Shown: positions 38,866 to 51,600 of the stretch, one piece after another
Layout of the letters: each line of letters opens with the position of its first letter
Position numbering within the stretch: position 1 is the first letter of the stretch
Source: Gorsachius magnificus
Taxonomy: Eukaryota > Chordata > Aves > Pelecaniformes > Ardeidae
Length of the DNA stretch: 64,000 nucleotides
Assembly (NCBI GenBank): GCA_034008185.1
Contig: CM067086.1
Location: 37,611,007-37,675,006, forward strand
Direction: 5' to 3'
Program-made: the position numbers and the translations under genes
The notes under the pieces: model-generated
What the model was told of the DNA's origin: nothing
What the model saw: only the letters and a program-made list of their open reading frames with translations
Database searches by the model: none

Positions 38866-40577
38866 CCTACGTATTCATGGTGTAATTTTTTTTTTATTTC
38901 ATATATATATGAATGATCAGACTTTTGAAATGCAATCTTATCACCCCAATGTTTTAACTGCTTTAAAAAGTGGGAATGCAATAAAGTAACTGTAGGCACC
39001 AATCTTCACAAGTTTATATATTAAACACTATCAAGGCAGTTTAGAGGTAAGACCAAAAACCTCCATGGGACATAATGCTGTGCAGTGTTTTCTAGAGAGT
39101 TCAGCAGACAGCATCCTTGTCACACTTCCAATGCCCATTGTGCTTCTGGAAATCAGTTCTCTATCCATCTGCAACCAAGGGTTTTCAATGCTCTTGCACA
39201 CGGAGTTCAGTGGTTAAGTGCTCTTTCAATGGCATCAACCAACAAGTATTCTTGACATAACCCACAAAATAGAGACTTTCCTAAACCTTCACAAATATTC
39301 CCTATGGCTTCAATTATCTGAAGAGACACAGTATGGTTTCCTGCCAAGATGTTCACTGCTATTTCCATGTGCTGTTCAACAACAGCATTTCAGGGTCAGA
39401 AATCACATCCGCTTATTTTTAAGCCAATTTGGTTTGCAAAGTACTTTAAGACCATGAAATGGAAGGTCATATGTGGGTAATATTTAAAATTTTGAAATTT
39501 TATGCATGTGAACAGTGATTTGAAAACCAAGTGAAATTGTGACCCTAACAAGGCTAACTTTAAAAGTGCTAAAAAAATTCATTTTCAGAAATAAGTGTCT
39601 TGCTGAACTGGGACGCAACACTTTAGCTGTGTATTTACCCTCCATCCTTTTCCAGTATGCTTTATTCTCCTGCTCCATTTTAAACTTGTACAATGATGGC
39701 ATTTCTCAAACTGCTTTTTTTTTTTCTTTCAACTATTGATTTATTGCAGTTACCCACCAAGCTTGTTTCACTTTCTGAACAAGATGCAGGTAATTAAAGT
39801 GTCTAGAAACTATACTGAATGTGTACTTTAGTACTTCTACTATACCAATGCTTACTTACAAACTGACATTGAAAGGCCCTATTACAATAAACCCAGAGCA
39901 AACAGCCACAGGCAACACCAGAAGAATGAGAGGGACAAACACTGAACAAGTGGTTACAGCTAAAATAAAAAATACGGAAAAATAAATGTGAGAAAAAACA
40001 TGGTAGATGATTTAAAGCAATGAATAGCTATATTTTGGTTCCTTTTATCATTAGACAAGAAAAAAAAAATAATATCCCTGTTTCCCTGGCTGCACACTCC
40101 AAAATAATCAACACAATCCTCATCTCACTGATGGCACATGCATTAATGTGATGTGATTTTTGTGGTAAAGAAATCAGTAGCTCCTCAGAACCTACAAAAG
40201 CAGGTCAGTAAATCAGATGATATACATATCTTCCATTGTCACACTAAAAAGTTGTAAAGAGAGTGAAATAAAAGTATTTATGGCATGAACTGAGGAAAGG
40301 CAGCCTTCCACTACTGGTATGGAAACAAACAAAAAAAGCCCCCACAACAAACTCTGGGACTTTATTTCTGTATTTGTTATTTGTGTATTTGTTAATACAC
40401 AGACAATGTACATTAAACAAATTCAAAATTAATCTGAAATGGTTACTTTGTAACATTTACTGAAATTAACAGCAAACCAAATGTAAACTTCACGTTATGA
40501 GAAATAGTTTTCAGAACTCCAGGACTGCAGCACAGCACCATTGCGCCTGAATGCATTTTAGTGGGGCCATTTGAATG

Positions 40578-40579
<2 letters not shown>

Positions 40580-40605
<26 letters not shown>
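40580..40605. repeat. T26 homopolymer
   Basis: This is an uninterrupted run of 26 T in the long intron. No retrocopy body or target duplication was recognised beside it. Confidence 0.92.
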
Positions 40606-40608
<3 letters not shown>

Positions 40609-42120
40609 CACAGCAAGTATCATACTGGGTCAGTATCTTGAGAAAAGAAAAACCAATGCAGAAAGACCTTTGGCAATATAGTTCAACTGTGTAAAGATAC
40701 ATAATTTCTCAAGCTTTGAACAGACACTCGAATCTGACTATTTTAGCTTCACAGATTTTACCCGTGTTATAAAGAGCTACTCATTTTTTTTAATACTTGG
40801 ATCCTAGGTACATTCACATGTTAAACATATCCAGTAGGAATATATCCCTCATTAGACTCTGTACAAAACACATTTTAACTGCAAAAAAAGTATTCTACAT
40901 TACAAATTTCACAGCTGCAGTGGACTAGATTTTATTTGAAGGTTCTCCGTGCAGATAGCATTCAGTTACTGCAGGTAGTATCTTAAGTTACCTGCATACA
41001 GCTCCTTTTATTAACATAAAAGATTGCACTATAAAGGACCAGAGCAGAAACTGAAAAGTAAATACTTGGCATCTGAATTGTTACTACTATACTATTATCG
41101 AAATCCTCTGTAAAATGTGCTGCTTTTAACTCAATTGGTTTTATTAAAACAAAACTACTCTCATCTGCCATTGCACAATCTTGCAAAGGTGGGACTGAAA
41201 ATTTGACTTAAATGATAGTTTTCTCATATTTACTATTCTTTGGGAAAAATCTCCAAAACATCAGTTGTCTCTTTACCAAGGATAGGTCTACCATTTCCAA
41301 TCATGGAGCTTTCCTAGCCTTTAAAGAAGAAAAAACCCAGAAACCGGTAACAAAATTTCATAGAGAGTAAACCAAACAGGTTTAACAGTAGAAGAGAAAG
41401 GAAAGCATGCACACTGTTAGCAAGTAATTTTAACAGTTTTTATTTCTCCAACTTAATCACTCTCCTTAATGAGGCCATAGCAATCAAAGAATGACATACA
41501 CCTCCCTGAACAGTAATTTTAAAAGGTACTCCACCAAAGAAAGGTCCATCAGGGAGCATTTTATGCCAGGACAGAATTGTGCATGGGTAGGTCTCACTTT
41601 GATATGCAATTAGGGGACAGCTGAAGGACTTCCCTAACAGCTTCCATATCCAAAACCACAGACTATATAACTAGCACAAGTTTAAGGTGAAGATCACCTC
41701 CATATATTGGAAGTTCACCTGAGCCATGTCTTTAAAACTTTACATAAAAGCCTAACTTTCCAAAGTCACAGAGAAGTGATCTATGATTACGTACTTCAAC
41801 AAATGAATATTTTGAAAATGTATTTTGAAGAGTTATGTTCTCAAAAGCCAAATACCTAAAATCATAGAAACAAGACATCCGAGTAAAACAAATTATATGG
41901 AAGTATCAAGCATGCTGTCAGAAAAGCCAAAAGCTGTGGCAGATGCACAGCTTTCCGCAGCTTGCTTCCATGAACTCTCAGCCAGTCAGTTACAACAAGT
42001 ATTTTTAAAATGTCTGCATTTGCACTTATAGCACTTGCTAGTTATAAGAAACCTCAGAGAAACTGTTTGCAGTTCTCTTCATCAAGGATTTTACTGACTT
42101 GAAAGATTTTCAGCAGGTTC

Positions 42121-42182
42121 ATTAAATCTACTAGATTTAATATGATTAGGTGTAGATTTAATTTGGTAGATTTAATCTACAC
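42121..42182. repeat. AT-rich palindrome and hairpin cluster
   Basis: The 10-mer ATTAAATCTA is followed after one base by its exact reverse complement TAGATTTAAT, giving a 21-bp palindrome at 42121-42141. TAGATTTAAT then recurs twice more in direct orientation. A second hairpin pairs GTGTAGATT (42150-42158) with AATCTACAC (42174-42182) around a 15-nt loop. It could be the remnant of a small inverted-repeat element or a local palindrome-driven rearrangement. No known family is recognised. Confidence 0.8.
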
Positions 42183-43727
42183 TATTTAATACGGTGTAGT
42201 ACAATGAATAGCAGGTGATCAAACTGGTATCCAGTCAATCTGCTATTTTCATTTCTTAAAGGGTTCACCAAAATAGGTAATTTCCAGGCAGAAAAACACA
42301 ATTAAAGATACACCAAAGGATAAAGTTTACCTTCTTATTTACCATGCAACACTTGGGTACATTAACTACCTTCCTCGTTATTGTGTGCAGGCATGCATAC
42401 AAAGGTAAGACTAAACATCTCAAGTGCATTCCACCAGCTTTTTTTCTCACCAGCTCTTTTTTCAGTTTGCATTCTTTTCCCATTTGAAGGAGGCCTATAG
42501 ATTTGTGTATCTTAAAATGCATAGCTCCTTATGTTACAGGATTACTTACTGCTATTTCAAAGGCATACTTCTTACAGGAATATACTCCAGGTAGTCCTTA
42601 CAGGCCCCAGATTTTCTTCACAGTAATGTGGACGACTTCTCTTTGGTCGTAACTCAATTAAATGAAATTTGGCTTCAGATTTAATCTCAGCTGTGAAGCT
42701 ATGAAAACCTCACTTGAATGTGCCCCTGGCTATTACTTCACACATGAAATTTTAAACCAAAAAACCCCTTGGGAACAGGTTTAAAATTCAATTGATGATT
42801 CATGCTTAATGAGAAAAATAGATACCCCATAGACACAGAAATGTCTCAAAAAAAACCCACCTAGAATAACTCTTACACATTTTAAATAGAAAACAGTATC
42901 TTAAAAACCTTTTAATGATTTACTGGGCTAACGTAGTATTAATTTTTAATTTGCAGTAACATTTTACTGCTCATCGTAGCTTTTCCTTTGTGAAAATTTT
43001 TGCTGCAAAAATTACTCCGAAAAATAATCTATACTGCCAGTGTTACAAAAGGAGCTTTCTTCATGAATTTATTTTAGAGCACAAAAAACCTGAGTGACTC
43101 AACCTTACTTCTTTGCACGTTATAGATCCTGATAGCAAGAGGCCTTTGCAGCTGACCTTGCTTTTCTACTGTACACACTGTACTGCACTATTATGAGGGA
43201 CAACATCCTTTTCATTACATTTCATAAAACCAAGCAAAACCAGCTGTTAATATTACACACTAACCCCCCATGACCACCTTACAGACATGTTATTAGTTAT
43301 AATTGAAAAAAACTGTTTCAATAATTGCTATGATCAGCAGCACTGTCTTTACTAAACATAACAATGCAAAGGCAATTATGATCTTAATCAAACAGGATTG
43401 TTAAAACTCACATAATGTAAGTATGTTTCACAGTAATATTTTCACATTCTACATCTGACAGGATTCACTGTTTGCTCCTCAGTGGATTAACAGTTTGCCA
43501 ATAGTTTAGTTGGGATGTGTCTATGTTTGACCTGCCTGAGGAGACAACTGTTTCCAAAGAAAAACAATACACAGGAAATAGCCCACTGGCAAGAGTACTA
43601 AAACCACCTAAACAGATTAAAAAAAAAAACAACTCTTATTTTACATACCGTTGGCACTATGTTGCTGGCCTTTGTACTTTGTAAACAAACAAACAAACCA
43701 ACCCTACCACACACAAAACCCAACCAT

Positions 43728-43752
43728 CCCCCCCCCCCCCCCAAAAAAAAAA
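43728..43752. repeat. C15-A10 homopolymer pair
   Basis: A run of 15 C (43728-43742) is immediately followed by 10 A (43743-43752), inside a wider AAAC/CCAAA-rich stretch from about 43684 to 43790. It is low-complexity sequence and, on the minus strand, a T10-G15 tract. Assembly or sequencing length errors are likely at such runs. Confidence 0.92.
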
Positions 43753-44824
43753 GCCAAACCCAAAAGCCAAACCCCTAAGCAAACAATCCACAACCATTTT
43801 CTCCTCTTTAGCTTGGCTTGTAATGAAAGTACTTTTCAGGTTAATAGACACTCACTAAAGACTTCCAAGCACTGTGATCATACCAAAATGGATACAGAGC
43901 AGAGAAGGAAAACTAATAGACCCAAAGACCATGAAATAATTTTTGACACATTAAGTGATACATTAAGAGGCCAGACCTAAAATCATAGCTGAAATGTGAA
44001 GTGAAGCCAAAAGAGAAAAGATATTCCAGTTTGGAAACATTTTAAAGTTTACTTTTGGGTCGCAGGTCAATACTGAAGTGTTATTTAACAAGTCTGTATA
44101 AATTGCACTAATTTTGGCCATCATCTGTAAATGCCAACAATAGAAGCTACTACAGATGTACGTACAAATTCCCCTCTACAAAGCCCCCAAAAAAACCAAA
44201 GAAAAAAAAATCATTAAAATATATGGACCCCCAAAGGCAAAAATCTCATTGATACTGTAAAATAAGTTAAATAGAAACCCAAAGAACTGATTAAAAAAAT
44301 GAAGTTGGAACTTTCAGAAAATTATTTTTATAGCATACATTAGTCATTACTATTCAATCTAAGGTAAGCAGGAAGCATTCAGTAGTCCAGCACCCAAGTG
44401 CTACAGTATGCCCTTCTTTCAGCTGCCAAAGACAGATTTTACTCATATGACATTTTTTCTGAAAGCTTAAAACCAGTGACTCTCCCTCCTCCAGTAAAAC
44501 GCAACCACAGAAGTCCTTCTCCTTGACAGGGCAAGAAATTAGCCACTATTTTCATCACTTCCGATATAGAGACTAAAATACAAGACCTTGTTTTTTTGAG
44601 AGGTTGAATGATGGAATCGGGAGATAATTAGTGAAGTGTACACCTCAAGAGTTGCAAAAGAAGACATTGACATCCATGTTTTATGAACTAAGTTGGCCTT
44701 GTGAAGGGTTATTAATCACCTCTACACAGGGCCAATTGAGCTAATGACTCAGGCTCTCTCAGTGAAGCTCTACGGACAGGGAATGCATACTAATGCATGG
44801 TTTGAAACAGATAAGATGATCAGC

Positions 44825-45411
44825 TGTGGTGGGTCAACCTTGGCTGGACACCAGGTGCCACACCAAGCCAGTCTATCACTCCCCTCCTCAACAGGACAGG
44901 TGGGGAGAAAATGAGATGGGGGGAAAAAAAACCCTTGTGGGTCAAGATAAAGGCAGTTTAATAAAAGTAAACGCCACTCACAGAAGCAAACCAGATTTCA
45001 TTATCTACTTCCCATCAGCAGGTGACATCCAGCGACTTCCTGGGAAACAGGGCTTCAGTACATGTAGCAGTTGCTCCAGAAAACAAACATAGCAAATAAT
45101 GAATGTCACCCCTTCTTCCTCCTTTCTCTTAGCTTTTATTGCTGAGCCGATGTCATATGGTATGGAATATGCCTTTGGTCAGTTTGGGTCAGCTGTCCTG
45201 GCTACGTCCCCTCCCAAGATCTTGCCCACCCCCACCCTACTGGTGAGGTGGGGAAACGTTGGAGAGACAGCCCTGATGCTGTGCCAGCACTGCTCAGCAG
45301 TAGCCAAAACACTGGCATGTTATCAACACCTTTCCAGCTACCAACACAAAGCACAGCACTATCAGGGCTGCTATGGGAAAGATTAACTCCATCTCAGTCA
45401 GACTCACTACA
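44825..45411 (-). mobile_element. Solo LTR of an avian endogenous retrovirus
   Basis: The 587-bp segment has TGT...ACA ends. Its body matches a common avian LTR type that I recognise by several blocks: GTGGTGGGTCAACC near one end, AAGATAAAGGCAGTTTAATA, CATATGGTATGGAATATGCC, TTTGGTCAGTTTGGGTCAGC and TGTCCTGGCTACGTCCCCTC. By comparison with such LTRs the sense strand is minus. On that strand a TATA-like AATAAAAG lies near 45133-45140 and an ATTAAA polyadenylation-type signal at 44957-44962. No internal viral coding sequence is seen on either side, so it is a solo LTR. I find no clear target-site duplication, which suggests age or imprecise ends. The exact family (class III/ERVL-like is likely) is inference from memory. 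It lies in the sense orientation in the STXBP6 intron. Confidence 0.88.
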
Positions 45412-45480
45412 GTTTGAATACTATTTCATCTAAGCTTGGTCTGCTGTGGCACACTTCATGGAAAAACATAAAGGCAAAAC

Positions 45481-45555
45481 CTCTTCCTCAGAGAAAAAAA
45501 AAAAAAAAAACCCCCAAAAAAAAAAATAAAACCAAAATTCTCTTCCTCAGAGAAA
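45481..45555. repeat. A-rich insert flanked by a 16-bp direct repeat
   Basis: The exact 16-mer CTCTTCCTCAGAGAAA occurs at 45481-45496 and 45540-45555. Between the copies lies a 43-bp insert made of a poly(A) run, five C, a second poly(A) run and a short ACCAAAATT tail. The layout resembles a target-site duplication around a tail-only retroposon insertion. Simple slippage could also produce it. Confidence 0.85.
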
Positions 45556-45559
45556 TGTG

Positions 45560-45631
45560 TGTTTGGTTTGGTTTGGTTTGGGGGGGGGGGGGGGGGCGGG
45601 TGTTTGGTTTGGTGGTTGTGTTTTTTTTTTT
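45560..45631. repeat. GGTTT/poly(G)/poly(T) low-complexity tract
   Basis: Repeated GTTTG units lead into a run of 17 G (45580-45596), one C, GGG, more GTTTGG units and then a T run. This dense G tract could form a quadruplex on the plus strand. Lengths in such runs are error-prone. It lies about 150 bp from the solo LTR. Confidence 0.9.
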
Positions 45632-48050
45632 CTTTCAAACCATCTGAACAATAGAATTTTATCTGTCCAAGTAAATAACTACGAAATATTTGTCTGGAAG
45701 TATGTGATTTGCATGACTGAATTGGATCCATTTCCTACCAGAAAACAGCTAGAGAAAGTATAAATTAACTGACAGTACACAAAGGATAAGGTAAAGAAAA
45801 CACACACAGAGGAAAGACTATTTTCTTTAAAGCAATAGCCATAGTGTTCCTGGACACAGTACAGTAATATCAGTCTTTTGAGAGGGGAAAACCACTCATT
45901 TTCTTTTGCAAATTTTTTGTATGAGTAACAAATTTATATTTACAGCCAAACTAAACCAGGTGGAAGGAAAAAAAAAAAAACCAACGTTCCTCAGGTCCTG
46001 ACTTCCTCTACCATCAAAGGTTAAACCTGAAGATATTTTGAAGCAGATAAATGCAAGAGTTTGAAGATCTTGAAAGGAGGGGAAAAAATTAACACCAAGG
46101 AAAAAGGAGTGAAACATGAAGAAAGTATAGACCACAGAAATCAAGAATCTTAAATATTTAAAATAGTTTCACTATCTCGCAAAGGTTATACAACTAGGAC
46201 ACTCAATAGTTCGAGCTTGTGTCAGCAGGTGTGCCCCCTCAGCTTGCAGTCATGCTGTGGTTGTTGAGCTGTAACGGAGTGGAGCTACCTGCTGTCTTCA
46301 TGGGGGGTCGTACAGATGACATTAGTACTACTGCAATCAAATTTAAAAAACAGTTATTCCCACAAAGAGTCACATATCAGGACAGGAAAAATACAATGCT
46401 ACAATAGTGCAAAAAATTCATGGCAGTATCTGGAAGACAAATAATTCCCCAAACTAGGAAAAATACAGGAGGATCAATTCAAACTGGAAAAAAAAAAAGC
46501 TAAGAAAAATCTGGGTACGAATAAATGCTGAAGAAAAAAAACCAATCTGCATTTCATTGAATGTCTCTTTACACAAAACCAGTGTCTGAACATAAAGATA
46601 ACTGATACTACAAGCACCACCATAACACCTTGCAGATTCGTTCCTAGTGTTGTCATGGCGTATTCATTGCACAATGCAGTAAGAGGGATTTATTTTAAAA
46701 TGGATTAACTGCTAATTACATCTACTTGTACTTAATTCCTCTGACTGATTTTTAGGTTCTCTGTGGTAAGAAATGAGATGCAGACCAGCACACTATCAGG
46801 CAAATTTGGTACCTGGCAAGACTGTTAAGATGTGAAAAAACTTAAGAAATTCCAGTGGGTTTTCTAAAAACATATATTTGAAGTTATGATCTCTAAACAC
46901 AACCATCTCTGAAGAGATGCACAACATGCAAACTGAAATCTGACAGTGCAGCTTTCTTGTCTCATGTCGTTTTATTATCTCATTAACAATTTTTTTCAGT
47001 CCTTTACAGCGCATTGGAGGTACCAGCATGGATAACCTATACTATGCTACACATTTTACAAGAAACTCTATGGAAACATGCTTGATATGGAAAGTGCATT
47101 TGGTTTCTTCCAGCCAGACACTAGAAGACTCAAACAAGACCAGATGAAAATAATTAGTCCCTAATTGAGACTACTTGCTTCTTGTGTCTAGAGTAATTTA
47201 GCAAAAAAGCTCAGCAGACTTGCTGCAAGAAGTCATGAGAAAATGAGTAATTTGTGTTCACTTTCATACATCTGTTGCAATGCTTAACCCTAAACCAAAA
47301 CACATTAGGTACACCCATTCCACGCTAAGGTGCAGAAACATGCCAAATAAAACCAGTTCCAGCCAACAGTTACAGAACAAGCACGTAACAGCTATCATTG
47401 AAAGGTAGAGTCACATATCAACTTTAATAAATAAGACTTTACCTGTGGAATCGCCTCATGAGGGAGATTAATCTGGGAAAGTTAAAATCAGATGTAGTTT
47501 CCTTCACAGCATGATATTGTTACAATCTTGCCACACTTCACTGCTAAATTTTGGAGAAGATAATCAAACTTATGACCAAGCAGTGATACTTTTGGCAATA
47601 CTTATCATGAGCAAGAATAAAATCAGTTTATTTTATCTGATAGAAGCTCCCCTCTCTCACTAAATGTCTTGCATTTCATAGCACGATAGTTCTAATGTAA
47701 CATACTTGTCATTAAAAGTAAAGTTAATTTAGGACTAACAGGTATATCCAAACTCAAACTCCAGGTGTGGGGGGGATGGTGGGGTGGGGAGTGTGAAAGT
47801 CCACTGATATCAGTGACAGCCTTAGGAAGCACCCAGCAGGTTCATAAAGAAATTTAACCTGTATCTTAACATTTTCCTCTTTCTCCAGAAGGTTTTTCTT
47901 CTTCCAATTCCATGATGAAGCTTTAAAGAAGCTCCTATTGTACACATCACACTCAGATTCCCAAAACATTTGTGATTTCATGACAGACTGCAATTACTTT
48001 GTCTAAACATGCTGGAATTACTCCACCACCGCCTGCTCGTGTATACAAGT

Positions 48051-48620
48051 CAGAATCACAGAATCGGAACAAACCTCTCAAGGTCCTCTACTCAAACCCC
48101 TGCCCAAAGCAGGGCAAACATTTAACATTCAGTGAGGTTGCTTAATGGCAAAACACAGTAAAACAAAGTGCATAACTCCACTTCCTCATAGTAATTTTAA
48201 ACTTTTTTTTTTTCTTTTCCCTTTTAACTGATTGGCATTTCCCCGATTGTGACTTGTCACCTTTGCCTCCTAGTTTTCTACTGTGCACATCTAAGAAGAA
48301 TCTATTTCTACCTTCTCTACATCCATGAAACATTTAGGGGATGGAAGGCTGCAATTAGATCCCCTTCTGGCCTTGTCTCCTCTTTTGATCTTTTCTAAAC
48401 AAAACCCGTTTTCTCAGTCTCATCCCATTGTTCTGGTTGTAGACAAGGACATGAACTAGGATCGGCTCCAGCATCATCCTCTGCACCATGCCACCAGCAC
48501 CTGGCCCATTAGACTCTGAACCACTGAGGAGACACAGAATCACACCTTTGAGCCCTGTGGTCCTCCCAGCTCTTTCCCTCACTTAGCAGTCCACCTCTCC
48601 GATCCAGATTACCCTACCTG
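48051..48620 (-). mobile_element. Old, degenerate CR1 LINE fragment
   Basis: Read on the plus strand, the segment opens with CAGAATCACAGAATCGGAAC and then ACCTCTCAAGGTCCTCTACTC, the usual start of a CR1 3' end in reverse orientation. Weaker CR1 blocks follow: a GATCCCCTTCTGGCCTTGTC stretch, a TTTTCTAAACAAAACCCGTT stretch, then GACTCTGAACCACTGAGGAG further on. Substitutions and internal deletions are frequent, so this is an ancient copy. The ATTCTATG repeat itself is eroded. It is in the sense orientation in the STXBP6 intron. The outer limit near 48620 is approximate. Confidence 0.82.
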
Positions 48621-51600
48621 CCAGCAATGACAGAAAGGCAGAGCATTGGAAGCTGTGCTACACTTCTACATGACTACGTTCCCATATAACTGAGTGGAAT
48701 TAGATTTACTTGAGGGTTTATAAATTCCATTACAAGCATCAATACATTGACTTACTGTTGTAATGCAAAACAGCGAGCTAGAGATCTTCTGTCTTTTGAT
48801 GTCAGTTTTACACAATGCATAATTTTTACCCTCACAATTATTCTACTTTAGCGTTACTTAATTATTGAAGGCTCAGGGCCTAACACTTAAAATCAGACCA
48901 ATTATATAATGCCAAACACAGTGCCTAAAGGCCTAGCACCAAGCATGCAAATGAAATTTGATTTGCAAATTTCAATTTAAGTAATGTTTACATAAGCTTA
49001 TAGTGAAAGCTTGAGTGGACTCTAAAAATACACAGAAATTATGTACCTATTACTCAGAAATAATTCTCTCTTGGTGTCAGCATTTTCTTCTGATCAAATT
49101 CTGTATTCTTAACATTTATGTCACAGTAATTTTTAGTGTGCTGACTACTCTGTAAAAATTGCAAGCATTTTAAAGTGAGGGGATGAAGTAAAAGGAAAAA
49201 GAACACAATACTTCCACCAAATTATCCATTCCTCCACTTCTCCCCATTCAAATTTAAATTCTTATCAGGAAACAGATGCATCTCCAAACACCAGGACTAA
49301 CAACTGGAATTTCAACATATAACTAACAGATTCCTATTTTTCTTGTATGAAATTTATTACTATGCAAGTTATATGAAATTTTGTATTTGTATTGCATTTT
49401 TAAACATTTATTTGGCTTGGTTATGACTTTTTGGAGTTTCTTTCTTATTCCCGGCTTTACATACCCCTAAACCAGACAATTCCCATCCTCAAAGGAAAGC
49501 CCCCATGTCTAATATGTTATTTTATGTGTAATAGAGCATTTGCTTGATTTTCCTGTTCTCTAGTACACAGTATTAATATATTCTATTATTCTAAGCCTCA
49601 TTGCTTGTAAATTTGCTGTTAATAGCTTCTTTCCACCGCATAGTTTAGAGCCAAAAATCACCAGGAGTGTTGGCTTCTCTGCTGCCTAGTCTGTGAAGGC
49701 TCTCCTGTAATTACCCTGTTAGAGTTATCCATAAATACTCATTGATCAAACCAGTTAAATGGTGCAGCAAAGAAGAAAATATATCTGCTGTCCTTACTGT
49801 AAATTGCTTAGTTTAAATGTATCAATGTGTTCCTCTAGGGCTTGAAACGACGTTGAAATTTGTTATTTAAGATGAGCAGAATGGCCTTGAACTTGAACTA
49901 CGGTAGTGGCAGTAATAACTCCACAGCTTTTTCAGTTTCCTTAAGCCTTTACCCTATGTGAAATAAAATTCTTCCAAAGCTTGCTGAAAGTCTTAAACCT
50001 ATTAAACCCTTATAGTAGTAGCTAGAGACCAAAATTGGTCATGTTCTCCTCAAAAGACAATAGTTTGCCTTTTTAAAATAAAAAAGTCCAAAGTAAAATT
50101 ATTTTATAAAAATTCTAATAAAAATGTAGTTGCATTTGTTGTTAATAGCTGTAGACAAAGCAAAAAAGCAGGACTGTGTCCTGAGTGATGCATTCATGAA
50201 GCGAATCAGTATTACTGCAACACATGTGCTTGTATTCAGCTTTGGCAATTCACAAAGTAAATTCTGAACACTGAGCAAAAGCTACATCAAAGTACCTCAC
50301 TAAGATATTCCCTGAAGTATTTCTCTTTACGCTACACAAGTTAAGAATATATTTTAGAAGATACTTACAGATTTTACCACATTCTATGCTTCTTTGTTGT
50401 GAATCTCTATACTTGAGACATACTTCCAAGTGTACAAATGTATAAAGTTAATTATTCTCTCACCCAGCTTCCAAAAAGTCTAAAAATAGACTTTCCAACA
50501 GACAGCATCATAATGTAAATTGTTACTACTTCCTTCACCTCCTGTTAGTAATACTACATATTTTCATTGCAGATTAGGAAAGATTTCCTAGTAAAGCAAT
50601 TAATGATACAGATCTTAAGTTTATGTAAGAAAAAAGTTACCACACAACATCCTTTGAAAAGACATTTGCCACATGAGGTCAAGATGAACCAAGTATTTAA
50701 ATAACAAAATTCAGATTATCATTTACAGGAACTGACTTATTTAAATGCATTAAGAAAATGGTACACTCACAGATCGATGACAGGCATAGTCACATTTTTA
50801 ATATAACATTCAGAAATTGTATGAGAGCTGACCAAGAAAACGAGGGTTGAAACTTCCTAAAGAAAATAATCCTCCCAAAAAGCACCAGGTTTTGTCACTA
50901 AACTCAAGCTTCAACAGCTTTGCCCAGTGATTTAAAGTAATTCATATTACCAAAATGACCCCTCAAAAGTATTCATTTCGGTGAATAAAGCTTTTATAAT
51001 TCCACAAAAATAGTATGGCAGTCTTAAATCACATTTACTTTAAAGAATTAAGATACTGTGAAGTGATAAGCTCTTGGTATATCACTATCCATCTGTTAAA
51101 AGCAAAAGTGACTTATCAAAATACACCTTATTTTATTGAGAACTTTATCACTTACTGAAGACAAAAGACATGAAGTCTCTCCATGGTCTGTGGCATATTA
51201 TGCAGTCTGTCCAGTTAGTCAATGAGCTGTCAAGAGGGCCTAAGTCCCAGTCCAACTTCAATTTAAACACATGGCCTTTAAGTCAACTCATCAGCTGATG
51301 CAAATCAGCACAAACCCTTCGATGATCATCCACACTGAGGACTTAAGATCAGATGTTACACTGATTTAATAAGCAAGAGGACAACAAGAAAGTTCTGCCA
51401 AAGCAAAAAGAGAAGCAACTTCAGTATCACTAGTGGTTCCAGGTGGTGGTTTCTTGTATTAAGAATCCTCATATTTAAAACAAAAGTTTTGGAAGAACAT
51501 GAGCAGGACACTTTGTAAATAAATAGAAGCATTACAAGCAGAAAACATTTTCCACAAGAACCTGTTTCTAGAGTTTTTTTAATTCCTGAATGCCACTCAA

